In this document: one piece after another, positions 33,577 through 42,815 of the stretch
Position numbering within the stretch: position 1 is the first letter of the stretch
How the letters are laid out: each line of letters starts with the position of its first letter
DNA from: DATLFP01 sp035540955
GTDB lineage: Bacteria; Actinomycetota; Acidimicrobiia; Acidimicrobiales; CADCSY01
Assembly (NCBI GenBank): GCA_035540955.1
Contig: DATLFP010000066.1
Location: forward strand, 1 to 64,000
Length of the DNA: 64,000 nt
Reading direction: 5' to 3'
Notes under the pieces: generated by a model
Told to the model about the DNA's origin: nothing
Seen by the model: the letters and a program-made list of their open reading frames with translations, nothing else
Database searches by the model: none
Made by a program: the position numbers and the translations under genes

Positions 33577-34474
33577 CGAGCCCCACGAGCACGACCCAGC
33601 AGAGGCCGAGCGCCTGCAACGTGCGATCGCGCATGACGATCTCCTCCGGCGCCGACCCCTCTCCCTGCTCCAAGCGGAGCGCGTAGTGGAGGATCCCCAG
33701 CACGAAGGGGATGATCGAGAGCTCGTACCAGATCTCGCCGCCCCCGATCTCCTGGGGCCGCTCGAACGCCCACAGGCAGTACGCGGCGAGGCACGACGCG
33801 GCCGACACCGACCGGACGAACCGGAGGAAGGGCACCGAGTAGTCGGCCAGCGTCGCCCGGATGGCCCCGGCGTCGACGCCGAGGTCGGCGTGCTCGGCTG
33901 ATCGCTTGCCGGCGACGATGAACAGCGAGCCGAACCCGGCGACGATCAGGAACCACTGGGAGATGGCCACGCCGGCGGCGGCGCCCCCGGCCACCGCCCG
34001 CAGCACGAACCCGGAGGCGACGGCGGCGATGTCGAACACGGCGATGTCCTTGAGCCGGTAGCTGTACGCGAGCTGCACGACCACGTAGGCGCCGACGACG
34101 GTGGCAAGCTGCCATCGCACCGCCAGCGCCGCACCGAGGCCGGCGAGGGCGAGCACGGCACCCAGGACCACCGCGGTGCCGACCCGGATCTCCCCGGCGG
34201 CGACCGGGCGCCGGTGCTTCGACGGGTGAGCGCGGTCCGACTCGTGGTCGCGCGCGTCGTTGAGGCAGTAGACACCGCTCGAGACGAGGCAGAAGGCGAC
34301 GAAGGCCGCTGCGGTGCGGAACGGCGTCCCACCTTCGAGGAGCGACCCAGCGGCGAACGGCGCGCCCAGGACCAGGACGTTCTTGGACCACTGCCGGGGT
34401 CGGATCAGGCGCACCACCGCCGGCACGCGAGAGGGCGACGGCACGGCGGCGGCGGGCGAGGCGGCGGCGTCCAT
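33557..34474 (-). CDS. ubiA: Decaprenyl-phosphate phosphoribosyltransferase, UbiA family
   Basis: 305 residues, about nine membrane helices. IRPRQWSKNVLV at the N-terminus and NDARDHESDRAHPSKHRRP, the first Asp-rich prenyl-phosphate motif, match the mycobacterial UbiA (DPPR synthase); the second motif is YSYRLKDIAVFD. It joins phosphoribose to polyprenyl phosphate, the step before DprE1/DprE2. ATG 34474; a TACCCT hexamer 11 bases upstream is near-leaderless. First gene of ubiA-dprE1-dprE2. Confidence 0.9.
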   Translation of the reverse strand: MDAAASPAAAVPSPSRVPAVVRLIRPRQWSKNVLVLGAPFAAGSLLEGGTPFRTAAAFVAFCLVSSGVYCLNDARDHESDRAHPSKHRRPVAAGEIRVGTAVVLGAVLALAGLGAALAVRWQLATVVGAYVVVQLAYSYRLKDIAVFDIAAVASGFVLRAVAGGAAAGVAISQWFLIVAGFGSLFIVAGKRSAEHADLGVDAGAIRATLADYSVPFLRFVRSVSAASCLAAYCLWAFERPQEIGGGEIWYELSIIPFVLGILHYALRLEQGEGSAPEEIVMRDRTLQALGLCWVVLVGLGVSAGT

Positions 34475-34485
34475 GGGGTCGGACG

Positions 34486-34491
34486 AGGGTA
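34486..34491 (-). promoter_or_regulatory. Possible -10 of the ubiA-dprE1-dprE2 operon
   Basis: TACCCT on the minus strand, 11 bases before ATG 34474. Confidence 0.35.
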
Positions 34492-34579
34492 ACCCCGAGC
34501 AACGCGGGCGCCGGGCCACGGTGGGCGCCGCCCTGCTGCCGTGCCGGCTGCCTCACTCCCCTATCTTGTGCCACTCAGG

Positions 34580-36640
34580 GTGACCACGCACCAGACGACG
34601 CAGCCGCAGGAGATCGGTGCTCCGCGCATCGGCGCGCTCGACGGGCTGCGGGGGCTGGCGGTCGCCGGTGTCCTCGCCTACCACGCCGGCTTCGGGTGGG
34701 CGCGGGGCGGCTTCCTCGGCGTGTCGCTGTTCTTCACGCTCTCCGGGTTCCTGATCACCACCCTCCTCCTCGGCGAGTGGGCGAGCTCCGGGCGGATCTC
34801 GCTCCGCGCGTTCTGGGCCCGGCGGGCGCGGCGACTCCTCCCGGCGGCGATGGTCGCGCTCGGCGGCATCGTCGTCTTCGGCGCCACCGTGGCTTCGGCG
34901 TCCCAGCTGCGCGATCTGCGCGGCGATGTGCTGGGCGCCCTCGGCTACGTCGCCAACTGGCGGTTCGTCGCCGCCGGGTCGTCCTACGGCGACCTGTGGT
35001 CCTCGCCCTCGCCGGTGCAGCACTTCTGGAGCCTGGCCATCGAGGAGCAGCTCTATCTCGTGATCCCGCTCGTGGTCGCGGCGTCCCTCGCCGCGGCACG
35101 GGGCCGGCTCGGCGTCGTCGCCGCCGCGCTCGGGACGCTGCTGCTCGCGTCGGTCGGCGCCGGGCTGGTCGCCGGCGATGGGCTGCGCGCCTACTACGGC
35201 ACCGATGTCCGCGCTGCCGAGCTGCTGGTCGGCGCCCTGCTCGCCGTGGCCGTCGCCGGCCGACCGGCGATCGAGCGCCATCCCGTGGTGCCCGTCGCGG
35301 CACCGGTGGCGCTCGTGGCGCTCGTGGTCGCGTGGGTGGCGACGAGCCAGACCGATCCCCGCCTCTACCGCGGCGGCCTCCTCGCCCACGCCGTGCTGGC
35401 GGCGATGGTGATCGTGGGCAGCCGGTCCGGCGGGCCGATGGCCACCGCGCTCGAATGGGCACCGCTGCGATGGCTCGGCCGGATCTCCTATGGCGCCTAC
35501 CTGTACCACTGGCCCATCTTCCTGTGGCTCGACGAGACGCGGGTCGGCCTCTCCGGTGTCTGGCTCGCCGCCACTCGGGTCGCGGTGACGCTCGCCGCCG
35601 CCGCCGTGTCGGCTCGGGTGCTCGAGGAGCCGGTGCGGCGCGGCGCTCGCGTCCGCGGCCGGTTGGTGCCGGTGATCGCGGGAGCCGCCGCGGCAAGCGT
35701 CGCCGCCGGCGTCCTGCTCGTCACCGTGTCCGTGCCGGCCCCGGCCATCGGCGTCGAGCTCACGGGCGCATCGCGGCTCGTGGAGCCGTCCCGCGTCGCG
35801 CCCGCGCCGCTCGCCGTGGCACCCATCGTCGCGCCCGGCGCTGCGCCGGCCACCGCGCCCCTCGCGGACGCCACGACCATCGCGCCGCCCGCCGGTCCCG
35901 GCCCCGGTGTGCACATCGCCCCGGTCCCCCGCGCGCCGGGTGAGCGCCTGCGCGTCTACGTGGCGGGCGACTCGAACGCGTTCGTGCTGGGACTGAAGAT
36001 GCTGCGCTGGGGCGAGCGCAACGGCGCCGACGTCTGGGCCAGCGGCTGGTTCGCCTGCCACATCGTCCCCGGTGGCACCTACCGATGGGCGGGCCAGCCC
36101 AAGCACACCGAGGACAAGTGCAACAACTGGAAGGAGACCCGCGCCCGGGAGATCGCCACGATCCAGCCCCACGTGGTCCTCGTGATCTACGGATCGTTCG
36201 ACCTGCTCGACCGTCGGTGGGACGGCTCCGACGAGTGGACCCACATCGGCCGGCCCGACTTCGACCGCCTCCTCAAGCAGAACATCGAGGAGATGACCGA
36301 CCTCCTCGCCGCCGGCGGCGCCCGGGTCATCTGGGCCACCTATCCCCGCACCCGCACGGGCGTCATCGACGGCGTGCCGCCACCCCGCGACTTCCCCGAG
36401 GTCGACGAGTACCGCGTGGCGCGGCTCAACACCTTCATCCGCGAGGTCACCGCCGCCCGGCCGTTCGCCGGCGTGATCGATCTGCGCCGGTACATGCAGG
36501 CGTGGCCGAACGGCGAGCTCGATCCCGAGCGCCGCCCCGACGGGATCCACCCCAGCGACCACGAAGCGGTGAACATCGCCGAGTGGGCCGCGCAACAGCT
36601 CATGTCGCGGATGGAGCGCGAGCGCGCCGCGACACCATGA
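34580..36640 (+). CDS. Acyltransferase (OafA type) with C-terminal SGNH domain
   Basis: 686 residues. Residues 15-370 are the acyltransferase-3 membrane domain: ALDGLRGLAVAGVLAYHAG, GVSLFFTLSGFLIT, HFWSLAIEEQLYLVIPL. A Pro/Ala/Thr linker follows. Residues 460-686 are an SGNH hydrolase-like domain with YVAGDSNAFVLG (block I) and RPDGIHPSDHEA (block V Asp-His). Such proteins O-acylate surface polysaccharide. GTG start at 34580; TATCTT lies 12 bases before it. Ends overlapping the convergent gene by 41 bases. Confidence 0.9.
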   Translation: MTTHQTTQPQEIGAPRIGALDGLRGLAVAGVLAYHAGFGWARGGFLGVSLFFTLSGFLITTLLLGEWASSGRISLRAFWARRARRLLPAAMVALGGIVVFGATVASASQLRDLRGDVLGALGYVANWRFVAAGSSYGDLWSSPSPVQHFWSLAIEEQLYLVIPLVVAASLAAARGRLGVVAAALGTLLLASVGAGLVAGDGLRAYYGTDVRAAELLVGALLAVAVAGRPAIERHPVVPVAAPVALVALVVAWVATSQTDPRLYRGGLLAHAVLAAMVIVGSRSGGPMATALEWAPLRWLGRISYGAYLYHWPIFLWLDETRVGLSGVWLAATRVAVTLAAAAVSARVLEEPVRRGARVRGRLVPVIAGAAAASVAAGVLLVTVSVPAPAIGVELTGASRLVEPSRVAPAPLAVAPIVAPGAAPATAPLADATTIAPPAGPGPGVHIAPVPRAPGERLRVYVAGDSNAFVLGLKMLRWGERNGADVWASGWFACHIVPGGTYRWAGQPKHTEDKCNNWKETRAREIATIQPHVVLVIYGSFDLLDRRWDGSDEWTHIGRPDFDRLLKQNIEEMTDLLAAGGARVIWATYPRTRTGVIDGVPPPRDFPEVDEYRVARLNTFIREVTAARPFAGVIDLRRYMQAWPNGELDPERRPDGIHPSDHEAVNIAEWAAQQLMSRMERERAATP

Positions 36641-37892
36641 GCACGCCCACGCCGATGGCGGCGACCGGCACGGCCGGCACGTGGAAGCGCGGGTCCCCGA
36701 AGAAGATCAGCGGTGGCAGCAGCGCGCCGACACCGGTGAGGACGACCAGCAGCCCGGCGGGTGCGGCGCGGCGGACCAGGATGGCGAGACCGGCGACGCC
36801 GACCACGCCGGCGACCGCCCCGTACCAGTTGGCCACCGTCCGCAGGCGGTCACGGGTGCCGTCCGCCATCCATGGGTCGTCGCCGTAGGACTCCACCGCC
36901 GCCAACCCGTCGGCGTCGTCGGCGAAGAGGGCGCCGATCCGCCGGAAGACGAGGCGCAGCTCCTCGCCCGGGTGCCCGCGCACGAACTCGAGAGCGACTC
37001 GCCGGCCATGGGCATCCCGGGCGGTCTCGAACTCCGGCCGGTCGAGGGCGTCGAAGGGCCCGACGAAGCAGTCGTCGTTGGGGAAGTCGAAGCCGCCCGA
37101 CGCCCCGAGGTGCCGGCTCATGCACAGGTTGTCGCCCGTGTTGGTCGACAGCGTGAGCTGGTCCATCACCATCGCGTTGCGGACCATCCACGGGATCAGC
37201 ACGGCGACCGCCACCCCTGTGATCACCGCCGTCTGCGTGAGCGCCCGACGCCATCCGGCACGCCCGGCCAGGAACACGACGAGCAGCAGCGGGAACACCG
37301 GCGCCGTGACGGGCCGCACCAGGGTGGCGGCGCCCAGCACGAGTCCCACGGTCACGAGCCGCCACCGCTCCCACTGTCCAACCGGCCACGGGGCACTGAC
37401 CCCGAGCAGCACCGCCACCAGCAGGAGGCACAGGAAGAGCGACTCGGTGAGAGCGGCGGCGGTGTGGAACACGAGGTTCGGCCAGAGCGCGAGGACGGCC
37501 GCGGCGGTGTACCCGGCGAGAGGGACGCCGGTGAGCCGGCGAGCCGCGAGGAAGGCGAGGACGATCGTCGCCAGCTGCCAGGCGATGTTGAGAGTGGCGA
37601 CGATGCCGACCTCGGGGTGGGTGAGGCGGTCGAGCGGCCAGTGGTAGCCCAGCCACATGAACGGGGCGAGGGCGAAGGCGTAGCCCGGCGGGTAGTACGC
37701 CGTCGGCGCGCCGTCGAGCAGCCGGTACCCGTTCCCGTTCGCCAGCTGCTGGCCGTACAGGTAGTAGAAGTTCGGATCGTGGAGCCCGCCGCCGGGCAAG
37801 CGGGCGGCGTAGAAGCACCAGACGACGCGCAGCACGAGGGCGACGGCGAGGATGGTGCCGAGGATCGCCCGCTCCTGCCTGGTCACAGTCAC
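36600..37892 (-). CDS. GT-C type membrane glycosyltransferase-like protein
   Basis: 430 residues, about ten membrane helices. The first extracytoplasmic loop has GGGLHDPNFYYLYGQQLANG and APTAYYPPGYAF, the pattern of ArnT/PMT-like GT39 proteins. Likely uses a polyprenyl-phosphate sugar. GTG start, no clear promoter. The 3' end overlaps the SGNH acyltransferase end by 41 bases on the other strand. Confidence 0.8.
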   Translation of the reverse strand: MTVTRQERAILGTILAVALVLRVVWCFYAARLPGGGLHDPNFYYLYGQQLANGNGYRLLDGAPTAYYPPGYAFALAPFMWLGYHWPLDRLTHPEVGIVATLNIAWQLATIVLAFLAARRLTGVPLAGYTAAAVLALWPNLVFHTAAALTESLFLCLLLVAVLLGVSAPWPVGQWERWRLVTVGLVLGAATLVRPVTAPVFPLLLVVFLAGRAGWRRALTQTAVITGVAVAVLIPWMVRNAMVMDQLTLSTNTGDNLCMSRHLGASGGFDFPNDDCFVGPFDALDRPEFETARDAHGRRVALEFVRGHPGEELRLVFRRIGALFADDADGLAAVESYGDDPWMADGTRDRLRTVANWYGAVAGVVGVAGLAILVRRAAPAGLLVVLTGVGALLPPLIFFGDPRFHVPAVPVAAIGVGVLMVSRRARAPSAT

Positions 37893-37930
37893 TCATCCTG
37901 ACCCACGCGCCCGTACGATCCCGCGATCCC

Positions 37931-39085
37931 ATGACCACGCCGCCGCTGCTCGATCTCGTGGTCCCGGTGTTCAATGAGGAGGCCGCGCTCGAGCCGAGCA
38001 TCCGTGCGCTCGCCGCTCACCTCGCCGGGATGCCGTTCTCCTGGCGCGTGTCGATCGTCGACAATGCGAGCACCGACCGCACGGGCGAGATCGCGGCGGC
38101 GCTCTCGGAGGAGCTCACCGGTGTCCGCCTCCTGCGACTCGACGAGAAGGGCCGGGGCCGTGCCCTCCGAGCGGCGTGGATGGCCAGCGATGCGGAGGTC
38201 GTCGCCTACACCGACGTCGACCTGTCCACCGACCTCGCCGCCCTCGAGCCTCTCGTCGACGCCGTCCGGACCGGCGCGGGCGACATCGCCATCGGCTCGC
38301 GCCTGGCGCCGGGGTCGATCGTCACCCGCGGCGCCAAGCGCGAGCTCGTGTCGCGCTCGTACAACAGCATCATCCAGGCGATGACGCGCGCCGGCTTCAG
38401 CGATGCCCAGTGCGGCTTCAAGGCACTCCGCGCAGACGTGGCGCGAGCCCTGTTGCCCGAGGTGGAGAACGAGAACTGGTTCTTCGACACCGAGCTCCTC
38501 CTGCTGGCCGAGCATCACGGCCTCCGGATCGCGGAGGTGCCGGTGGCCTGGGTCGACGACCCGACCTCGTCGGTCGACATCCGGCAGACGGCGATGGAGG
38601 ATCTCCGGGGCCTTTTGCGCCTCACCAGGCGCCTCCTCGGCCAGCGCGCTCCGGCGGCGCCGATCCTGCAGCGCCAGGTCATCTCCTTCGCCGCCGTCGG
38701 AGCGTTCACGACGGTCGTGCACGTCGTCCTGTTCCTGGCGCTCCGCGCCGGCATCGGGTCGTTGCCGGCGAACGCGGTCGCGCTCGCGGTCGCCACGCCG
38801 GTGAACACCGCCCTGAACCGGCTCGTGACCTTCTCCGTCCGCGGCCGTCGACGTCTGCTGCGGGATCACGCCCAGGCCGGTGCCATCTTCCTCGCCGGCC
38901 TGGCGATGACGTCGCTGGCCATCATCGGCTTCGGCCTGATGTGGCCCGATCGCCCGGCCCTCGTGGGCGTCGTCGCCGTCCTCGCTGCCAACGCCACCAT
39001 CACCCTCGGTCGGTTCCTGCTCCTTCGCGCCTGGGTCTTCAACCCTGCGCGCCGCCGTCAGCCACCGCCCTCGCCGGCGCCGTAG
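37931..39085 (+). CDS. Glycosyltransferase family 2 fused to a GtrA membrane domain
   Basis: 384 residues. Residues 5-225 are a GT2 domain of the dolichyl-phosphate-sugar synthase type: VVPVFNEEAALEPSI, VDNASTDRTGEIA, YTDVDLSTDLAAL (metal site), GSRLAPGS. Residues 245-375 are four helices of GtrA type (ISFAAVGAFTTVVHV, NTALNRLVTF). The fusion would make a polyprenyl-linked sugar and move it across the membrane. In mycobacteria a GtrA-type protein lies beside dprE1. The 3' end overlaps the next gene by 28 bases. Confidence 0.9.
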   Translation: MTTPPLLDLVVPVFNEEAALEPSIRALAAHLAGMPFSWRVSIVDNASTDRTGEIAAALSEELTGVRLLRLDEKGRGRALRAAWMASDAEVVAYTDVDLSTDLAALEPLVDAVRTGAGDIAIGSRLAPGSIVTRGAKRELVSRSYNSIIQAMTRAGFSDAQCGFKALRADVARALLPEVENENWFFDTELLLLAEHHGLRIAEVPVAWVDDPTSSVDIRQTAMEDLRGLLRLTRRLLGQRAPAAPILQRQVISFAAVGAFTTVVHVVLFLALRAGIGSLPANAVALAVATPVNTALNRLVTFSVRGRRRLLRDHAQAGAIFLAGLAMTSLAIIGFGLMWPDRPALVGVVAVLAANATITLGRFLLLRAWVFNPARRRQPPPSPAP

Positions 39086-40959
39086 GGGTCCGGGTCGAGG
39101 AACAGCCCCACGGTGAGGCGGTCCCAGCGGTAGCGGAGGGCGGCATAGCGAGCCACCTCGGCAGCCCGGTCGTCGGGGATCTCGAGCAGGCCGTCGTTCA
39201 CGAGGGCGGCCAGCTCGCCGAAGGCGAGCAGCTGCTCGGCCGTCGGCGTCCCGTCGGCGAAGGAGAGGAGGGCGCCGTTGGATCGGGCGGCCCGGCCGCT
39301 GTCGCTCAGCTCGACGGGCAGGTCGACCAGCCGCCGCTCGAGGGCATGGAGCTCGCGGACCTCCTCGACGTCGAGCCCGGGGACGTAGGCGACCCTCCGG
39401 GTCCCGTCGGGCACGGTGCTCGCAGCATCGCCCTCGAGCGCGAACACGCGGGCCGCAGCCTCGCCTCGATCCGCGCGATCCCCGCCCAGCTGCCGCGCCC
39501 ACACCGGATCGTCGACCGTGAAGTCGATCCCTCGCTCCTGCATCACCGCCAGCAGTGCGGAGGTCCACGGCTCGGCGAACCGCAGGCGACTCGTGTCGTA
39601 CACGACCGTCCCGACGCCGGCGAGCGAACCGAGCTGGCCGCTCAGCTCCCGCACGATCGGGATGGCCGCCCGATCGGCCTGCGGGCCGGCGGGCACGGCA
39701 TGGGTCGGCAAGGTGAGGATGGCCAGCCCGGCGGCCGCGACCCCCAGCGCTCGCACCGCCCACCGCGCCGGGAGCAGCGCGAGGGCGGCGGCCACCGTGG
39801 CGAACGCGCCGATGGGCCAGAGGTACCGGACCTGGTGCGGCGGGACGCCAACCCCGCCGACGGGCAGCCGAACGGTGACGGCGGCGGCAACGAGCGCGGC
39901 GAAGGCTGCGACCCCGACGACCGAGCGCGTCTCGGGGGTCACCGACCGGCGTGCCCGGAGCCCGGCCCCGGCGAGCACCACCCCAACGAGGAGCAAGCCG
40001 ACGACCGCGACCGCGAGGGAGGGCAGGCCGCTCACGTTCGGACGATCGCCGACCAGCGGCGCCTGGCCCGGCGGAACGCGGAGCGCGTCGCCGAAGCCGG
40101 GCCGTCCCCACCACGGCGGCGTGGCGAGGACCTCGGCGGTGATGCGGATCCCGAGCGCCGGGCCGACCGTCTCCTGGTCGACACCGACGCCGCTGACCAA
40201 GGTTCCGAGGTTGCCCTCGCCCGCGATCTGATCGGCGAGGGGCTGCGCCCAGCAGACCGCCGCGACCACGGCGCTCACACCGAAGGCGACGAGCACGTCC
40301 CGGCCGTGGCGACGCACCAGCCACGCGACGCCGAGGGCGACGAGGGGTGGGACCAGCAGGGTGTAGCTGAGGTGGGTCTGGACGATGAGGCTCGCCACAC
40401 CGACCGCCACCGGCATGGCCAGCAGGTCGCCCCGCACCATGCCGACGACGAGCACCACGAGCAGGAGCACGGGGAACAGCAGGGTGTGTGGCTGCCAGGG
40501 GTCGTAGAGCAGCTCGCTGCCCATCGACCATGCCAGGCCGGCACACGCAGCCAATGACGCGAACGCGAGTCGGGTGCCGCCCGCTCGCTGCCCGAACCAC
40601 GCCATGAGCCCGATGGCGGCGAGATGCACGAGCAGGACCCCCACCGCCAGCCCCCCGGATCCGCCGAGCTTGGCCGGGATGGCGAGGAGGTCGAACAGCA
40701 GCGGACCGGGATGATTGACGTTCTCACCGATCGGGATCGACGCCGACGACCACGTGCCGAGCAAGGGGTGATGCGACGTGAAGACGTCGCGGGAGCGGAT
40801 CAGGAAGTTGCCGTTGTCGCCGATCGCCAACCACCCGTCGCGCAGCGCCCGGATCGTCGACACCACGAACGGGAGGGCCACGACCGCCGCCAGCCCCGCG
40901 ATCAGCCTGCCGTCTCGAGAGGGCGGTTCGATGCTGGCCGGTCGCCGCAGCGCGGTCAT
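39058..40959 (-). CDS. Large multi-pass membrane protein, paralog A
   Basis: 633 residues, about 11-12 membrane helices and an extracytoplasmic C-terminal domain of about 200 residues. The N-terminal loop has FTSHHPLLGTWSSA and NHPGPLLFDLLAIPAK, closely paralleled in paralog B (SSRTPLIGLPG, SHPGPASFYALWP), so the two are old duplicates. Layout resembles GT-C glycosyltransferases but no catalytic motif is certain. The ATG overlaps the upstream paralog stop as ATGA. Confidence 0.7.
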   Translation of the reverse strand: MTALRRPASIEPPSRDGRLIAGLAAVVALPFVVSTIRALRDGWLAIGDNGNFLIRSRDVFTSHHPLLGTWSSASIPIGENVNHPGPLLFDLLAIPAKLGGSGGLAVGVLLVHLAAIGLMAWFGQRAGGTRLAFASLAACAGLAWSMGSELLYDPWQPHTLLFPVLLLVVLVVGMVRGDLLAMPVAVGVASLIVQTHLSYTLLVPPLVALGVAWLVRRHGRDVLVAFGVSAVVAAVCWAQPLADQIAGEGNLGTLVSGVGVDQETVGPALGIRITAEVLATPPWWGRPGFGDALRVPPGQAPLVGDRPNVSGLPSLAVAVVGLLLVGVVLAGAGLRARRSVTPETRSVVGVAAFAALVAAAVTVRLPVGGVGVPPHQVRYLWPIGAFATVAAALALLPARWAVRALGVAAAGLAILTLPTHAVPAGPQADRAAIPIVRELSGQLGSLAGVGTVVYDTSRLRFAEPWTSALLAVMQERGIDFTVDDPVWARQLGGDRADRGEAAARVFALEGDAASTVPDGTRRVAYVPGLDVEEVRELHALERRLVDLPVELSDSGRAARSNGALLSFADGTPTAEQLLAFGELAALVNDGLLEIPDDRAAEVARYAALRYRWDRLTVGLFLDPDPYGAGEGGG

Positions 40960-42815
40960 GGGCCGGACAGCGTGGCGCCGACGGGCACGAGGAACACCGC
41001 TCCCGGGCTTCCGAGCGCGAGCATCCGCTCGATCCGCTCTCTGGTGGCAGCCGGCAGCCGCGTGTCGATGGACAGGCCGAAGAGGTTGCCGTCGACGAGG
41101 TCGATGTCGCCCTCGGGGAAGCCGGCGGCCCGCAGGTCGGTGATGACGCGCTTCCGGAGGGCGTCGTACTCCGCCACGTCGCGCCCATCGCGCGGGTCGT
41201 GATGCGCGAGCTCGACCGCGTCGGGGTGGCGCCGCCAGAGCTCGACGAACCGGCCGACCGCGAGGTGCACCTCCTCCTGCGCCTCGCCGGGCTGCAGGAC
41301 CCGATGCGGCGTGAGGGGGACGCGCCAGGTCTCGGTCACACCCACCCGGAACCCACGCCGATCGAGCGCGCTGAGCAGTCCCATCCCCTGCGAGCCGATG
41401 TAGAAGCTGTCGTCCCAGGTGATCAGGTAGGTCGTGGCCCGGTCGAGGGCGGCGGCCGTCGGGGGCACCACCTCGGCGAGCACTTCGGACAGCTGAGGCG
41501 CCGGCGGTTCGGCGACGGCCGCCCGGACCGTCAGCAGCCCCGCGCTCACCACGCTGATCGCGACGAGGACGGCGCCGACCGCGCGAGTGGCTCGCTCGCG
41601 GTCCACGACGCGCCACACCGTCATGCCCACCGACAGCAGCAGGAGCGCGGCCGTCCCCCACGACCACAGCATGAGGTAGTACCAGACCTTGCCGAAGATC
41701 CGGCTCATCGACACCACGCCGAGCAGCAGGGCGCTGCCGACCACGACGTTCAGCCGGTTGATGGATGTGTACCGGTGCCGCCAGGCCACCACCGCCGCGA
41801 CGACCCAGCCCAGCAACGTCACGAGGCCGGGCAGGATCGAGCCGCCGGCATCACCTGAAGACGTGGCGAGCGATCCGAGCGAGCTCCCCTGGCGGCTCAG
41901 GAACGACGTGACGTCCAGGTGGCGCAACCCGAGCCGAACCCCCTCGACGACGCCGACGGTCTCGCCTTCCTCCTGCGGCGGTGAGGTGAAGTGATCCCAC
42001 AGCATCGACAGGTTGCCGGGGTCCTCGGTGATCTGGTCGACCACGACCGGCGACCAGAGGAGGACGCCGAGGGCGACTGAGGCCACTGCCCATCGCCCGA
42101 TCGACCGCCGCGTTGCGGCCGCGGCGTGCTCGTCGGCGGTCCGGCGCCACCACCACACCAGCCCGCCGCCGGCGACCGCGGCGAGGCCGAGGCACAGGCC
42201 GAGGTAGGGCACGTGGGTCTGGGCGGCGATGGAGGCGGCCAGGACGGCCACCGGGAGCATCGGCAGATCACCGTCGAGCACCGACCACACGCTCAGGAGG
42301 ACGAGCACCCACCACAGCAGCGGGAGGTAGGGGTTCCAGGGCTCGGCGAGGGTCTCGATGCCGTAGCCCCCCATGAGGACCGCGAGCAGGGCGGTGACGG
42401 CAACGGCCACCCGCAGGCCGCCGCGGCGGAAGGCGACGAGCACCGCCGCCGAGGCGGCGATCCCGTTGAGCACCAGCGCCCCGGCCTGCATCCCCCACGG
42501 CGTCCCTCCGAACGCTCTCCATGTCGGCCAGAGCGCGTAGAAGCTGGCGGGCCCCGGATGGCTGCCCTGCTCCGGGAACCGTCCGATCCGGCCGGGGAGA
42601 CCGATCAGCGGGGTGCGGGAGCTGAAGATGTCGCGCAGGCGCAGCTCGGCCATCGCGTGGTCGAGGACCGGGTACCACGGCGGTCGTCGCAGGGCGACGA
42701 TACCGACCACCAACGGCACGATGAGGATGGCCATCAGCGCGACGAGCAACCACCGGGCCTGCCGCACCGGCCGGAGTGTAGGAGGCGGAGGCGTCAGCTC
42801 CGATCCAGCAGCCAC
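40956..42815 (-). CDS. Large multi-pass membrane protein, paralog B
   Basis: 619 residues with the same design as paralog A downstream: first helix, an extracytoplasmic loop with the HPGP motif, about 11 helices and a soluble tail starting near PPAPQLSEVLAEV. Probably a GT-C transferase or a transporter-like component for surface glycan; not recognised further. GTG 42815 overlaps the end of the acyltransferase gene upstream by 22 bases, so all three minus genes form an operon. Confidence 0.7.
   Translation of the reverse strand: MAAGSELTPPPPTLRPVRQARWLLVALMAILIVPLVVGIVALRRPPWYPVLDHAMAELRLRDIFSSRTPLIGLPGRIGRFPEQGSHPGPASFYALWPTWRAFGGTPWGMQAGALVLNGIAASAAVLVAFRRGGLRVAVAVTALLAVLMGGYGIETLAEPWNPYLPLLWWVLVLLSVWSVLDGDLPMLPVAVLAASIAAQTHVPYLGLCLGLAAVAGGGLVWWWRRTADEHAAAATRRSIGRWAVASVALGVLLWSPVVVDQITEDPGNLSMLWDHFTSPPQEEGETVGVVEGVRLGLRHLDVTSFLSRQGSSLGSLATSSGDAGGSILPGLVTLLGWVVAAVVAWRHRYTSINRLNVVVGSALLLGVVSMSRIFGKVWYYLMLWSWGTAALLLLSVGMTVWRVVDRERATRAVGAVLVAISVVSAGLLTVRAAVAEPPAPQLSEVLAEVVPPTAAALDRATTYLITWDDSFYIGSQGMGLLSALDRRGFRVGVTETWRVPLTPHRVLQPGEAQEEVHLAVGRFVELWRRHPDAVELAHHDPRDGRDVAEYDALRKRVITDLRAAGFPEGDIDLVDGNLFGLSIDTRLPAATRERIERMLALGSPGAVFLVPVGATLSGP

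Noticed and set aside
34553..36595. 680-residue minus frame opposite the first acyltransferase
   Set aside because: Composition typical of a shadow frame; the plus gene has all family motifs.
38176..40557. 793-residue plus frame across the GT2-GtrA gene and paralog A
   Set aside because: Crosses two well-supported genes in other frames and has no recognisable fold.
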